Of a DNA stretch of 64,000 bases, positions 12,386 through 26,889 are shown piece after piece. Position numbers and translations under genes: made by a program. Origin of the DNA: Stomorhina lunata (Eukaryota; Arthropoda; Insecta; Diptera; Rhiniidae). Numbering within the stretch: position 1 is the stretch's first letter; every line of letters begins with the position of its first letter. The notes under the pieces are model-generated. The model made no database searches. It worked only from the letters and a program-made list of their open reading frames with translations, and was not told the DNA's origin. The stretch covers positions 41,774,580 to 41,838,579 of the forward strand of contig OW121741.1 of assembly GCA_933228675.1 (NCBI GenBank), in the 5' to 3' direction.

Positions 12386-13292
12386 CACTGCTCTGCAGCC
12401 AAATCCTCCTTTTAATAAAACTATGTGGACTACATGGATTTTGATGCGCTAAACTCAGATCCGTTGTAGGTTTTTTTTTCATTAGATCTGGATTTTTTTA
12501 TGGGCGTGGCAAATTTTTACCCTTAAATTAGTCAGGTACGGAGACCTATTTCGTCCTAACTCGAAAACGACTCATCCGATTTTCAAAATTAATACACTTG
12601 AAGATGCATAAAAAGTAAAATTTTAACATTTTAAACATTTTTGTAAGAGCTACATATCTTAAGAATAAAATAAGCTATAAACCATAAAAAACGGTTTAAA
12701 CATTTTATTACCAATTTACCGATTACAAATTTACCAATTTTTATAAAAAATACCGTTGTATTTTAGCTTAATTATCTAATGAAATCTTATGGTCATATGT
12801 AAGGTTGGTTGCATTGCAATATTGGGTACCTGCGGTAAATTGGTAATAAAATTCACATTTTGAAACCGATTTTTATGGTTTATAGCTTATTTTATTCTTA
12901 AGATATGTAGCTCTTAGAAAAATGTTTAAAATGTTAAAATTTTACTTTATCATTTTTTTAATTACATTTTTAACCTGAAAAAAATTACGAATTTCGCATG
13001 AAAAAATTTTTTTCTCCATTAATTTCTATATAACTCCAAAACGATAAGAGATACAGAAAAATTATATTAGACTAAAATAAATGCAATTTTGTTGTGCATC
13101 TTCAATCGGATGAGTCGTTCTCGAGTTAGGGCGAAATAGGTCTTCGTACCTGACTAATTTAAGGGGAAAAATTTCCCGCGCCCATAAAAAAAATCCAGAT
13201 CTGATGGAAAAAACCCGACAACATCAAGATCCATATAGTCCGCATAGTTTTATTAAAAGGAAAGACAAAAAATGAATTTTTGCAGAGCAGTG
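12386..13292. mobile_element. CACTG-ended fold-back element flanked by TTA (copy 2)
   Basis: Both ends read CACTGCTCTGCA inward and each is flanked by TTA (12383-12385 and 13293-13295). The arms continue with 'ccttttaataaaactatg', 'tctggatttttttatgggcg' and 'gctacatatcttaagaataa' in inverted orientation around a small centre with tttaccaattt motifs. Nearly the whole 907 bp is arm, so it would fold into one long hairpin. It has no coding capacity. Confidence 0.75.
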
Positions 13293-13316
13293 TTATTACT
13301 CTTATATCCAGAAGTA

Positions 13317-14619
13317 TCGGGTGTTTTTTATTGAGGTATATAACTTTAAGTTGGCATAAATTTTTTAACTGGCGGCCATTTTGTCAGCTGTCAAGTGATT
13401 AATATTTAGTTTGGTTTGCCATTTCATCATGAACAGGTTGACAAAAGAACAACGCTTGCAAATCGTGCAAATTTATTTCGAAAATAATGGTTCAGTTCGC
13501 GAAGTTTACCGCAAGCTCTGTCCATTTTATGGTCGACATAATCGTCCATCAGAGCAATTAATTCGGTTAACCATGGATCGTTTTCGCACTACGTTTACTC
13601 TATGTGATAATACGCATCCGCAGCGACGTCGAACAGTGCGCACCGAAGAAACAATTGCCGCTGTAGAGCAAAGTGTTGAAGAGGACCCGAATGAATCGAT
13701 TCGCCACCGTGCACAGCAATTGGAGCTTTGTCCATCAACTTTATGGAAGATTTTGCGCAAAGATCTTGGCTTGCGACCTTACAAGATCCAGCTTGTGCAA
13801 GAATCAAAGCCGCGAGACCATGCAATGCGTCGTGATTTTGGTGTATGGGCCGAAAATGAGATTGATCTCGATGCTGATTTTCAACGCAAAATTTTGTTCA
13901 GTGATGAGGCTCACTTTTGGTTGAATGGCTACGTCAACAAGCAAAATTGCCGCATTTGGAGTGAAGATAATCCACATGACACCCTTGAGACGCCATTACA
14001 TCCACAAAAACTGACTGTTTGGTGTGCTCTATGGGCTGGTGGAGTCATTGGGCCATACTTCTTCCGAAATAAAGCTGGAGAGTCAGTTACCATAAATGCA
14101 GACCGGTATAGAGCCATGATAACCGACTTTTTTGTTCCCCAATTGGATGGCATGAATGTGGATGAGTTGTGGTTCCAACAAGACGACGCTACATGCCACA
14201 CAGCGCACGTCACAATTGATTTATTGAAGGAAACATTCGATGAGCGCATAATTTCGCGGAATGGAGCTGTCAATTGGCCACCAAGATCGTGCGATTTGAC
14301 ACCACTGGATTATTTTCTTTGGGGATATGTGAAGTCGCTCGTCTACGCCAACAAACCAGAAACGTTAGGGGACTTGGAAGCCAACATTCGTGGCGTTATT
14401 GCCAACATACGGCCCCATATGCTCGAAAAAGTAGTTGAAAATTGGACCTGTAGAATTGGCTTTATTCGAGCCAGCCGCGGCGGCCACATGCCCGAAATCA
14501 TATTTAAACATTAATGGCATAAAATTATCCTTCCAATAAAGCCAAATTGATGGACATTAAAACGATTTTCTTGTGTTTTATTTCAATTCGAAGTTCTATA
14601 TCTCTAAAAAAACACCCAT
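13317..14619 (+). mobile_element. DD41D (rosa-type) mariner, copy 1, 1,303 bp, complete
   Basis: The left end is TCGGGTGTTTTTTATTGAGG and the right end (reverse strand) is ATGGGTGTTTTTTTAGAGAT, with TA at 13315-13316 and 14620-14621. The ends are imperfect inverted repeats of about 30 bp. An uninterrupted transposase frame fills most of the element, so this copy could be autonomous. Confidence 0.9.
13411..14514 (+). CDS. Mariner-superfamily transposase, DD41D group (intact)
   Basis: This is the transposase that would bind the element's ends and cut and paste it at TA sites in the nucleus. The frame is open for 367 residues; the real start may be the second Met (MNRLTKEQRL, residue 7), which begins the helix-turn-helix region. 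The N-terminal half (to about residue 120) has two helix-turn-helix-like segments (SVREVYRKL; CPSTLWKILRKDLGLRPYKI). The catalytic residues are D in LFSDEAHFWLNG, D in WFQQDDATCHTAH and D in CDLTPLDYFLWGY, with 41 residues between the last two. This is the spacing reported for the rosa lineage first found in Ceratitis. No internal stop or frameshift is present. Three close relatives lie in this window on the opposite strand. Confidence 0.92.
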   Translation: MVCHFIMNRLTKEQRLQIVQIYFENNGSVREVYRKLCPFYGRHNRPSEQLIRLTMDRFRTTFTLCDNTHPQRRRTVRTEETIAAVEQSVEEDPNESIRHRAQQLELCPSTLWKILRKDLGLRPYKIQLVQESKPRDHAMRRDFGVWAENEIDLDADFQRKILFSDEAHFWLNGYVNKQNCRIWSEDNPHDTLETPLHPQKLTVWCALWAGGVIGPYFFRNKAGESVTINADRYRAMITDFFVPQLDGMNVDELWFQQDDATCHTAHVTIDLLKETFDERIISRNGAVNWPPRSCDLTPLDYFLWGYVKSLVYANKPETLGDLEANIRGVIANIRPHMLEKVVENWTCRIGFIRASRGGHMPEIIFKH

Positions 14620-15148
14620 TATAAGTCTATCTATGAATATCGTTGCCGTTTTATGCACTTTTAACCAATATTAATATTGTATGATCATACCAGATAGTCA
14701 TCAAATTTCTAAAGCTTGTTGTAGGAATTTTGTGTTTAAAATTTGATTTATAGCACGTCTTTTATTATTTTTCATTTATGAATAAGGCGGTTAATGTATA
14801 GTCTATACAGTATTTTTTTTTATTTTTGTTTCCATTTTTCAGAATGTTTATAAAAAGAGAAATTGGAATATTTTCTTCAATATCGCCATTATGTAGTTGA
14901 TATTATATATTCTATATCGATCGATTTAATGATGTCCACCCACAATTTACCATTGCTACTTGTTTTGATATTAAAATTATCAATTGAAATTGGACAGAAT
15001 CGGAGCAAAATTTCGGACGAATCTGTTGCATATTTAACTATTAAATTAATAAAATTTGTCTATAATAACACAAGTACACACGTTTTCGGATCTAAGCAAC
15101 AAAAAGCTGTTTTTAGGTTATTTGGGGATCTGATTCCAAATATGCACC
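14620..15148. other. DNA between the mariner and the hAT element
   Basis: A 101-codon plus-strand frame (14863-15168) runs into the hAT end. It has no recognisable domain and a stop lies directly upstream, so I do not call it a gene. Positions 15141-15148 (TATGCACC) are the left copy of the hAT target duplication. Confidence 0.5.
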
Positions 15149-16301
15149 CAGAGCTTCGAAAGACTTGATTCAATATTAGCTTAATTCCTAGGAATTTAAA
15201 AATGAATTCACAATATTTTAAGTTTAATTCCCATAAAACCATTCAAAAAAATGAATTTATTTATAATTCTTAGAGAATTAAATCCCATAGGAATTTAAAA
15301 TCAACTTGAATGAATAAAATTGTTCGTAATTCCTCTACTCCAATTTGAATTAACATTTCTTATTCTTAATTCAAACTAGTCCAAATTGATTTTTTTTTTT
15401 TTTTTTAAATTAATTTTGTGATACATTAGGGTGGAGATGAACTTAAGATACTTGATTTAAAACCAAACATTTGATATTCTTACTTTTTCGAGGGCAAGGT
15501 TTTAAAAACTCTACCAGATTTTTCAAAATGTGTGGTCATTGAATAAAAATATATTAAAAAAAAAACGAAAATATTATATGAACAAATGCGATATTTATTG
15601 TTAGTACAAACTTTAGAAACAAAATATATCAAAATTAACCTATTAAAATATGTTAATGTTTTAGCTTTAACACATTTTAATAAAAGTATGCATGTATTCT
15701 TTAATGTTCGTTCAGAACTACCCTAATGTGGCTATTTTAAGGCAGAAATTGTGTATTTTTGCATTTATTTGTAAAACTATAACTTTTTAAACATATCTAG
15801 GTATGCAGAATTATGGTAATATAAACAGTCTTTCATTTATAATGACTTAATCTTTAGCAGAAATTCAACCAATGAAGATCTGCAAAATTATAAATAATTT
15901 CTTCAAAAATTTATAAAAAAACAAAAATAATTTTTTTTTGACATAAGTTTTTGTATTTAAATACATATACATGTAAAAATGTGCTGATATGTAAGAGTAT
16001 ATTATCTCTAGTTTTGATATTTTGTAGCAAAATAAGCTTTTCAAATATGAGTATACAATTTTAATAAAAAAACGACATTTTCGTCTCTTATAAAATTTTT
16101 GAATGGAAACTGAATTTTGAATACTTTGTAATATGTATATGCTTGTTTTATTTTTCTATTTTGTGCAAACTGAAAAGCTTTCATTTCTGAAATTTTAGGC
16201 TAATATTAATGTGAAACTGCCTTAAATAATTGATCTTGAGTACTTTTTAAAGTTAATGCTTTCATTTTTTATTTATAAAATAAGTAACTTAATAATTGTG
16301 T

Positions 16302-18499
16302 TTAATTTTTGGAATTAACTTTTAAAATTACCAATTGCTCAAAGTTCTCATCTGTAAGGGAAGAGCGCCTTGGAGCATTAACTAATCCAGCATAAGAAAA
16401 CATTCTTTCCACAGGAGCAGACGATGGTAGTGGGGTATTATATTTCTTAAAAATTTCTTTAAGTTTCGGATACCGTCGAAATACACTTAGGTCTGTAGAA
16501 GAATCAACCATAAAGCTCAAAAATTCATTATTTGCATTTGAATTTATGGAACTGGTTGCTGTTTCATCTAAAAAAATATTTTAAGAAATTCTATTGTTTT
16601 AACAATTTTTGATTTAATTACCTGTCAAATCGAAACTAAAAAACGTATTTGTCGGTTTCGGCACAAATAATTCTAAATCCTTGTAGGCTTCTTTTTCGAT
16701 TTTTGATTTTATTCGTTTGATTATATTTTCAATATTGGTTTGTGTTAGTGAAGGGTTTAAAGTCTTTATCCATTTAAATTTCACATCAGGACATATCGCT
16801 GAAGCTATTATTGCCATATCTACGTCACTCTCTAAAGCAAAGTATTTTGAAAACCTTATAACTAAACTTTGTTCCATGAGTTCTATTATTTCTTGCTTTA
16901 AAATTTTTAAATGTATTGATATTTTTAATTTATTTAATTTATTTCTTATTGTAGCAAGAGTTGGAAGCATATAGCCAAATAAAATATTTTTTTCTTGTTG
17001 AAGAAAATCAATAGCTTCAGCTATAGGGCCATTAATTAAAATATATTCCTCTATATATAAAAGATCATTTTCCGTTAGAATTGGCACATTCAAAATTTCA
17101 CAAAATTCTTTAATTTTGTCTTTAAACTCAAAAATTTGTTTAAATGAATCATACAAAGAATTCCACCTTGTAATTACTGGAGATTTTAAAGAAATTCCTA
17201 AAAATGATTTTATCAGCTCTGCAGATTTTGGTCTATGTGACTTGTTCCATATTAGTGAACATTTTTGAATGACCTTAAAATTAAGTTCAAATAATAATAG
17301 ATACAAAAATGTTAATAAATTATTATTTTAAGCTTTCAATACATTTTTTACTTAATACCTCTTTGTGGTAGTCATAGTTTAAGGTTTTTTTTAAATTATT
17401 TTCAAAATCTTTTGTCGCCAAAAGACTTAAAGTGTGTGAACAGCATCGAATGTGTATTGGTAGATAATTTTGTAAATTATTATTTTCGAATGTGTACTCA
17501 TCTTCCTCAGTTATAAAATCCATTGTATTATAATACCGCTCAATTCCATATTCTTTAAACGTTTTTACAAAATTAGAACCGTTGTCAGTAACCGTTGCGA
17601 TTATATTGCCATTGTTTAAATTATATTCATTATGAATTTCATTAAGAAGTTCATTTATTTTCAAAAAAGTATGTGAACCTGAAAACCTTCTACACGCTAA
17701 AGCTACAGATTTTCGATCTAAATTGTCATCCAACCAGTGACACGTGTAGCCAAAAAAAGAGCGATTTGAAGAAGACCATATGTCTGCAGTAGTACAGACG
17801 GTCCCAGCGAGTTCAATTTGTTGTTTCACCTCATCTTTGACTTGAAAAAATTTTTTTTTTATAAGTTTCATTGCAGTTGGACGGCTGGGAAGAGAGTAAC
17901 TGCTATTAAGCTTTTCTATAAAATTTTTAAATGGCATCGATTCTAGTAATGTAAATGGAATCAAACTATCAGCAAAAACGTCCATAAGCATTTTATCCAA
18001 AGAAGTTTTAGTATTATCTTTATTGGCAATGTCAAACTTTTCATTTGTGTATTGTTTAAAAATCAAATCGTGCTTTTTTAGATGTCTTAAAAAGTTTGAA
18101 GTAACATAAGATGCTCCTTTAATTTCTAGTTTACATGTTAGGCATTTAGCTACTATACCACCGTGGCTAGTTTGGAATTCTGTATTATTTAACTAGTGAT
18201 TGAAGAAAAAATTAGAAGTAAAGCTGTGGCCATTAGACTAAGTTTATTAAGAATGGAAAATTATTATGAAAATAAAACATGTATCCTGGTTAAATGGGCT
18301 CTCTCTTCTTTGAATGATTTTCTTATTACTAAATAAAAAAAAACTTTCTTACCTCGCGGATAATTTCAAAATATTTGTTAAAAAGCAAGTCATTTCTTGA
18401 ACTAGGCCTCCTGTAGGTACGATTTGATCTTTTTGGCTTAGGAACTTCGTAAGTCTTATCCACAATGGAATCGTCGCAAGAAAAATCGGTGTCACTCAT
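16302..18499 (-). CDS. hAT transposase with BED zinc finger, four exons
   Basis: Proposed exons on the minus strand are 18499-18353, 18192-17359, 17273-16622 and 16567-16302, joined through introns of 160, 85 and 54 bp with gt...ag borders and matching phases (0, 0, 1). The spliced frame is open for about 632 residues, normal for hAT transposases. In order: a charged N-terminus (MSDTDFSCDDSIVDKTYEVP), a BED-type finger (CLTC ... HLKKH), D in TTADIWSS, D in ATVTDNGSNF, the C/H motif CCSHTLSLL, TRWNSLYDSF, and the C-terminal dimerisation region SAPVERMFSYAGLV with the catalytic E. Exon borders were placed by eye, so small shifts are possible. The enzyme would cut the CAGAG ends and make 8-bp duplications, as seen around this element. 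Confidence 0.88.
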
Positions 18500-18942
18500 T
18501 TTTATTACAAAATGTTTAACAAAATTGTTTTAAAACAAATACGTACTTACATGAGTAAACAGAAAAAACTGTTAATAAGAAAAAAGAACTTATGTCAAAT
18601 TTTGAAGGAAAAAACATTTTAACTTTCATTACTTGATTCTTTTAATATAATTTCGGCAGGTTATAGAATTTTAGGAAATCTGTCTGTCTGTCTCTATGTC
18701 TTCGGATCTGGATGAGGTTATAGATTATGTGTACAAAAAAACCTTTATTTTTTATGGTTATTTATATTATTTTCAAAATAGTTTTTCTAAATTTAAGACC
18801 AATAAAAAACAACAATTTTTGTGTTATTAAAAATTTCGCATAAGTCAACTTAATAAGTTTTTGAAATTTTTCACAGAAATTTTATTTGTATATGCCCTAC
18901 AGGTCTAAAAACATCGCATTGAAACCATGTGTCTTCCTATAT

Positions 18943-18990
18943 AATAATAATAATAATAATTACAACAGTAATAATAATAATAATAATATT

Positions 18991-19034
<44 letters not shown>
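18943..19034. repeat. (TAA)n microsatellite
   Basis: Imperfect taa/ata repeats, interrupted near 18967 and 18990, lie inside the right arm of the hAT element. Confidence 0.9.
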
Positions 19035-19036
<2 letters not shown>

Positions 19037-19401
19037 GATTTATTTCGTAGAGACTTATTTCATTATGCTCATAGGTACCATTCCAAAGATATTTTTTGAA
19101 CTGCATGGTTTGTCTCAATAACTTTATTTTTGTTTGCCTTTACAAAATGATTTGTTAAAAAATTTTCAAGCCTTTTTGTATTAGATTAAGAATTGAAATA
19201 ATTTGAGTTAAATCTAACTGATTTTAAATTCCCTAAGAATGAATTCTCAGGAAATTTAAAATAATGTTTGTTAATTCTTAAAAGTTAAGACTTATGACTT
19301 GATTCAGGTGAATGTATTTTGGGAATGATGTGAACACTAAAATAAATTTGATTTTAAAATACGGAATTAGGAATTAAGCCTTTCGAACCTCTGTATGCAC
19401 C

Positions 19402-21178
19402 TCATTTTTTAATATTGGCTTATGTTTTCAAGATATTAAATAAAAACATTTTTTTTAATTTTTGACAATTAATCTTCATTTTATGCATTAAAAAGATTAA
19501 AATCAGAGATAAAGATCAGTCGAACTGAGTCGCTTGTACTGTTTGGGATCTATTTCATGCGTTCAATAGTCGCTCATCATGCCCTCGTCAAAAATCCTTG
19601 GTATCGTTTTCCAATTTTCGCCAAAACTTGTTGTAGTGGCTCTCCTTGCTCGTCGCTTAAAGCACCCAATTTTTTAGGAAAAAAAATTCGAGATGGGAAC
19701 AGATACATTCGATCTCCAATCTTGCAACGAACTGTCGATTATCTGCTTGTAATCCGGAGATTTGCGGTTACTGAAAAAGTTGTGAACAGGATCTTGAAAT
19801 GATACCCATGCAGCTGCTTTATTGGGCGTTAAATATTTTGAAAAAATTCAATCGGCTTCTGTCGGTTTAAATAATGTTTTTAAACACGCTAACAGCTGAC
19901 TGTCATTATTATAGCGCAGTGCTGCCAATATGCGCTAACTAGAACCATTTTAGAAAAACGAAAAATCGATTTGAATTCAGTACCACAAAAAACGTCAAGA
20001 TTTGTACTCATCTGCTCTGATAGGACAAAAAATGCGTATTTTTTTTTTTTAAGAAAATATATTATAAAGATATGTATTTTATATTCATGTGATCATACAC
20101 AATTGAAACCTTTTAGCCATGGCGAGAAAAAAACACAGATTTTAATATCAGTCCCTATATGTGCCTGATACCAAAATCTGATCCTAACTTTTTATTATAA
20201 TCCTCTTTCCGCCTGCAAAAAGTCCACAAATAGTTGAGTCTTTTCTGATTGCATTCGAAGACATAATGTCACCAATAAACTGAAAATATTCCTTGAAGAA
20301 CTGGTCGATACATGGAAGTTGTAATCCGTAAGTAATGGTTTCTGATACCTCAATTTATGTCGATCCAATTTCGGTCGCTTTTTAAAAACTGGATAATTCG
20401 ATGTAAGTTGTTGCAATTTAAACTTGCCTCGACTACATTTCAACCCTTCGGGTTCGATTTGCGCCGTTTAGACTCCGATTTGAGTCGTTAAGATTTCAAT
20501 TTGCTATGCAAAACAAACAGATATGCCCTGAACAGAATGACGTGAAAATCGGTTAATGCAGAAAGAGATTTAGAGTTTAAAATGGAGCTTTTCTGAATTT
20601 CTGAAGATAGATCGAACAAGTAAGAGTGTTATATTCGGCAGTGCCGAATGAGATCAATGAGAGCCATTTTACAATGCCATATTTTTTAAAGATCCACAAT
20701 AGTAAAGTGTTGGATAAGAACATGATATTTGGTACCCAAAGAATGTTGCCGATGTAAAAAAAAGTCTTGTGATAAAGAAAATGGAGTAAATGTTCGTTCT
20801 GGATCAAATGTAAATTCAAAACTGAAGGTTTATGTTTGCAAAGCCAAATGTATTGTTTAGAAAATGCCATAATATCAGTAAGGATCATTAAAAGTCATAT
20901 CATGCATTCCGATCGAAATGGTTTTATTTCCGTAATTACATCCCGATCGGATAGTTTAAGCTCATACAGATTTTAAGTAAAATGATAAGAAATTTTAAAT
21001 ACTAGGATTAGGATTTGTTAAAAAGTTCTATCTGACCTTAATTTCCCGACATAATTTTTGTTACTTCGTTAGTCCGTTAATAACAATAATAATTAATAAT
21101 TTTGCCAATTCGATGCTCAGTTCTACGGAGTGATATAGAAATCAGTGAGATCGCTTTCTCCTCACGTCCTTTTATTTT
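19402..21178. other. DNA between the hAT element and the first B cluster
   Basis: It contains the decayed gene fragment at about 19545-19850. The remainder, including several ORFs of 60-100 codons on both strands, shows no recognisable domain. Confidence 0.5.
19545..19850 (-). pseudogene. Fragment of a multicopy family of unknown function
   Basis: The minus strand reads AAWVSFQDPVHNFFSNRK and then KSPDYKQIIDSSLQDW in one frame. In a shifted frame it reads FFPKKLGALSDEQGEPLQQ and KRYQGFLTRA. From memory this order (an 'AW..F...V.NFLGN.K..NY' part, then 'FFPENLG..SDEQGE', then 'KRYQG') recurs in a large, uncharacterised protein family repeated in insect and cnidarian genomes. At least one frameshift and internal stops break it. 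The family's function is unknown to me; high copy number suggests a mobile-element origin. Confidence 0.5.
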
Positions 21179-23635
<2,457 letters not shown>

Positions 23636-24107
23636 TATATCTACAATCAAAAAGATTCGGAGGTACAAGCAGCATATTAAAATTCCACCAATGTCCAGAC
23701 TTTATATACGGTATAAGTAACTCCTAACAAAATATATGGATTTGTCGTATTACTATCAACATGTTTATCCTAACTAAATAAAAGCTAAATATCAAGCTAT
23801 TTAACAGACTATTAATGGTAAACTACACCAGGTTATGAGATTCAATTTTGTGCAAAGTAAATAATAGAGAAACCACTTACATTACATACTTTTAAATGTT
23901 GAACTATGAAGCTCCTGCAACCGAATTTAGTCCAAATATTTTACTAACAATTCCAACTAGCATAAAAACTATTTTCGAATTTGGTACATATTGATCCATA
24001 ATTAGCTGCACCCTCGTAGATATATGAGAGATATTTCTAAATTTAACACAACTTGATGGTGGGTATATAAGATTCGGCAATGCCGAATATAACACACTTA
24101 CTTGTTG
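23636..24107 (+). mobile_element. Family B HINE, outer copy, 3' part
   Basis: It resumes at 'tatatctacaatcaaaaag', exactly where the outer copy stopped at 22322. It ends with TTGATGGTGGGTATA, a hairpin ATTCGGC-aat-GCCGAAT and ATAACACACTTACTTGTT. It belongs to a subfamily with 'acaagcagca' near 23666, also seen at about 35990 and in the copy at 49.3-50.7 kb. Confidence 0.75.
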
Positions 24108-25169
24108 TTAATAGTTTTTGCTAGCTACGAATATTGAAACTTATATTTAGTACCACAAATTTTAATTTTTAAAACAATTCCTAAAACCAAAACACAAAAT
24201 TTATTTTGCAAATAAAATATTTTCTTTATGTTTATGAAAATATTTTTCTTAAAACCATAGAAACACAAATGGTCATTTAAGGATTATTGCTAATATTTTG
24301 AAGTGATTATCGATTTTAGTGTTTATGGTTCTTATTTATTTTCCTCTTTATTTCAAACTTTTTCCTTTCTTGCCACAATCTCCTTGGCCAGACTTTTACA
24401 ATAAACCATCAAAGTCCTTTGGAGGAAGCCTGTTGTGTGTGTGTGGTCAAGGTTGAGAATTAATAAAAATAAATTTTAGACAAGTCATTGTTTTGTTCTG
24501 TTTTATATTTTTATTTATTTTCTTTACCATTTTCCTTAAAAGTCCTGTGTGTTTAAAACCATTTTCTTGTGACAGCTCTATTTATGGGTTTTAACCAGAA
24601 CAATTTAATTTTTACCTTCTTTTCTTCTAAAGTCTTTTATTATTGTGAAAATTTCTTTTAGATTTTTTCTAAAAACACGCCTTCTTCAATTTTACTTTGT
24701 ATCCTTGTATGTTGCTTTTTTATTGGAATTTTTTGTGTTGCCAAAATATTTTTCTTACCTGGAATTAGTTCATTAGAGTATTGATGGGATTAAACTGTAT
24801 GTTGGTGTCCAGATTTTTTAATACCAAGATTTAAATGAACTTACACTTAAGCCTTTGTTTGCCGATTTAAGATAAGCTATAAAAATATAAATATAGATTA
24901 GTTTTGAAATAAACCAATTTCGCATTTAAGCCACTGGAATTGTTTTCAAATCTCAACAATCGTATACAAAGATTGTGAAATGTTAACGATCTTACTGAAT
25001 GCCGAGACTTCGGTAATGAGCTAATACTTTGAACTCGTTGTCCGCAAAGGCGATTAAATACAATTGTTCAGATAATACAATATATTCAGATCATATTATT
25101 GGAAAAATATCAACATGAAGGGCTTTAAGGGATTTGTAGGACGTAATATTTTCCGTTCTCAAGTTAAAA
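24108..25169. other. Apparently unique AT-rich DNA
   Basis: No repeat end, gene or structured element was recognised. A short (GT)n run lies near 24434. The T-rich plus strand could be intronic, but no exon is visible. Confidence 0.45.
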
Positions 25170-26756
25170 ACAAGTAAGAGTGTTATATTCGGTTGTGCCG
25201 AATCTTATATACCCACCATCAAGTTGTGTTAAATTCAGAAACAGGGTGCAGCTAATTCAAAATCTGGACCAAAACTGAAAAAATCGCTAAGCTAATTGGT
25301 ATTGTTGGTAAAACCTTTGGACTAAATTCGGTTGCCGTAGCTTTCTAGTTCAACATTTAAAAATATTTTAGTGGTTTCCCCAGTATTTACTTTGATCAAA
25401 ATTCTGTCTCATAACCAGATATAGTTTTACATTTATAAGTCGTTAAGTACTTTTCGTTAATATGTAGGCAGGTCCATATATTTCGTTAGGAGTTCCCAAT
25501 GCATTCATCATATATAAAGTCTAGGCTGAATATTGATTGATGCCTATCGAATTTCATAGGTGCAATCTTAATATAATGGATGTACCTCCAAATCTTTTTG
25601 ATTGTAGATATATGAATTATAGCCAAATGTTGACCGATTGTTACAAAATTTTACACACTGGCTGGTATATATAGAGGATATTCTTGCAAAATTTAGTGGC
25701 CATAGCTAACATAGTTTCAAATTTTATAGCTTTTAACTGGCCTTTGCTAAAATTTTTGGTTTCCGTGAGTGTTTTTTATATGAAAGCTAAAGTCAAATAT
25801 GGACTGATTCCTATAAAATTTGATAAACTGATCAAAAATTGCATAAAACTTCCCTATTTTAAATATAATCGTCATAGCTATTACAATTGTATTCAATTTA
25901 TCAGCATTTATGTGTTTCCCGGGGCGGGGTTATATGGGAGCTCTAACTAATTTGGAACCGATTTTGTCCATTTTCAACACACATCTTTTTCAAGACATAC
26001 AAAATACCTTTGTGAAATTTTGTCCCTCTAGATCTTTTCGTTAAGGCGCTATCGTGCTTTTATCTGACGGACAGACGAACATAAACAACCTTTTCTATAT
26101 GTATTTTTGTGTTTCCATAAGTTTTTTATATGGGAGCTATGGTCAAATGGTGACCGATTGCGACAAAATTTTGTGCACTGGCTGGCATTGACATAGGAAT
26201 TCCTTATGCTTTATTTAATCTTACTAGCTCTTGTAGTTAAGGAGCTATCACGATTTTATCTGACGGACAGACGGACATAAATCCCCTTTTCTTTTTGAAT
26301 TTTTGTGTTTTCGTAAGTTTTTTATATGGGAGCTAGGTCAAATGGTGACCGATTGCGACAAAATTTTGCACACTGGCTGGCATTTAAGTGTATTTTAGGT
26401 GAAATTTAGGCTGTTTTCGTAAGTTTTTTGTATAATTTGTCATTTATTAACAAATAAGCGATTAGCCTAGACGAGGTTATACGGGAGCTATGGTCAAATG
26501 TGAACCGATTTTGCCCAATTTCAATAACAAAATTTTCTCAAAGATGAAGAATATTTTTACTAAGTTTCAGTGAGCTAGCTCCTTTTGTTTAGGCGTTATC
26601 GTGATTTCAACAGACAGACGGACATCGCTCAATCGTCTTAGAATTTCATAAGGATTCAAAATATATATCGTTTTTGGTTTTTGAGCCAATATTAAGGAAA
26701 TTACAAACGGAATGACAATATCAATATACCCCCCATTCTTTTTTATGGTGGGTATA
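25170..26756 (-). mobile_element. Family B HINE, complete, minus strand
   Basis: The 3' end is at the left (ACAAGTAAGAGTGTTATATT, hairpin ATTCGG-ttgtg-CCGAAT) and the 5' end is at the right (TATGGTGGGTATA reversed). Modules occur in the same order as in the other full-length copies. The GTCY tract is short (near 26613), which shows the unexpanded state. Confidence 0.82.
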
Positions 26757-26889
26757 AAAACTGCGTTTAAAAAATTTCCGTATCTTTAAAACTTAAGATT
26801 TTATTTAGTTTATTTTCACTCTCCTGTTATGTAACAAAAATATTAGTTAGGGCTTTTCCATATTAAAGTAACGATATATAAAAATTTTA

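Larger units (their letters stand above)
15149..19393 (-). mobile_element. Complete hAT element, 4,245 bp, with 8-bp target duplication
   Basis: The left end CAGAGCTTCGAAAGACTTGA and the right end (reverse strand) CAGAGGTTCGAAAGGCTTAA are inverted repeats with few mismatches. The 8 bp TATGCACC flank it exactly on both sides (15141-15148 and 19394-19401), as expected for hAT transposition. The transposase gene is on the minus strand at 16302-18499. Non-coding arms of 1.15 kb (left) and 0.9 kb (right, with a (TAA)n tract at about 18943-19034) complete it. The undamaged gene, ends and duplication suggest a recent insertion. Confidence 0.93.

Noticed and set aside
13527..14273. Antisense and alternate-frame ORFs inside the DD41D mariners (76, 77, 62 and 114 codons, repeated at each copy)
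   Set aside because: They are conserved only because the sense transposase is. They have no domain and shift with the element.
14863..15168. 101-codon plus-strand ORF next to the hAT element, considered as a host exon
   Set aside because: A stop directly precedes it, the nearby tttttcag acceptor is out of frame with it, its end lies in the hAT terminus, and no domain is recognisable.
23636..24107. Tandem duplication of the family B 3' end
   Set aside because: The junction falls exactly where the upstream B copy stops, so insertion of one B copy into another explains it better.
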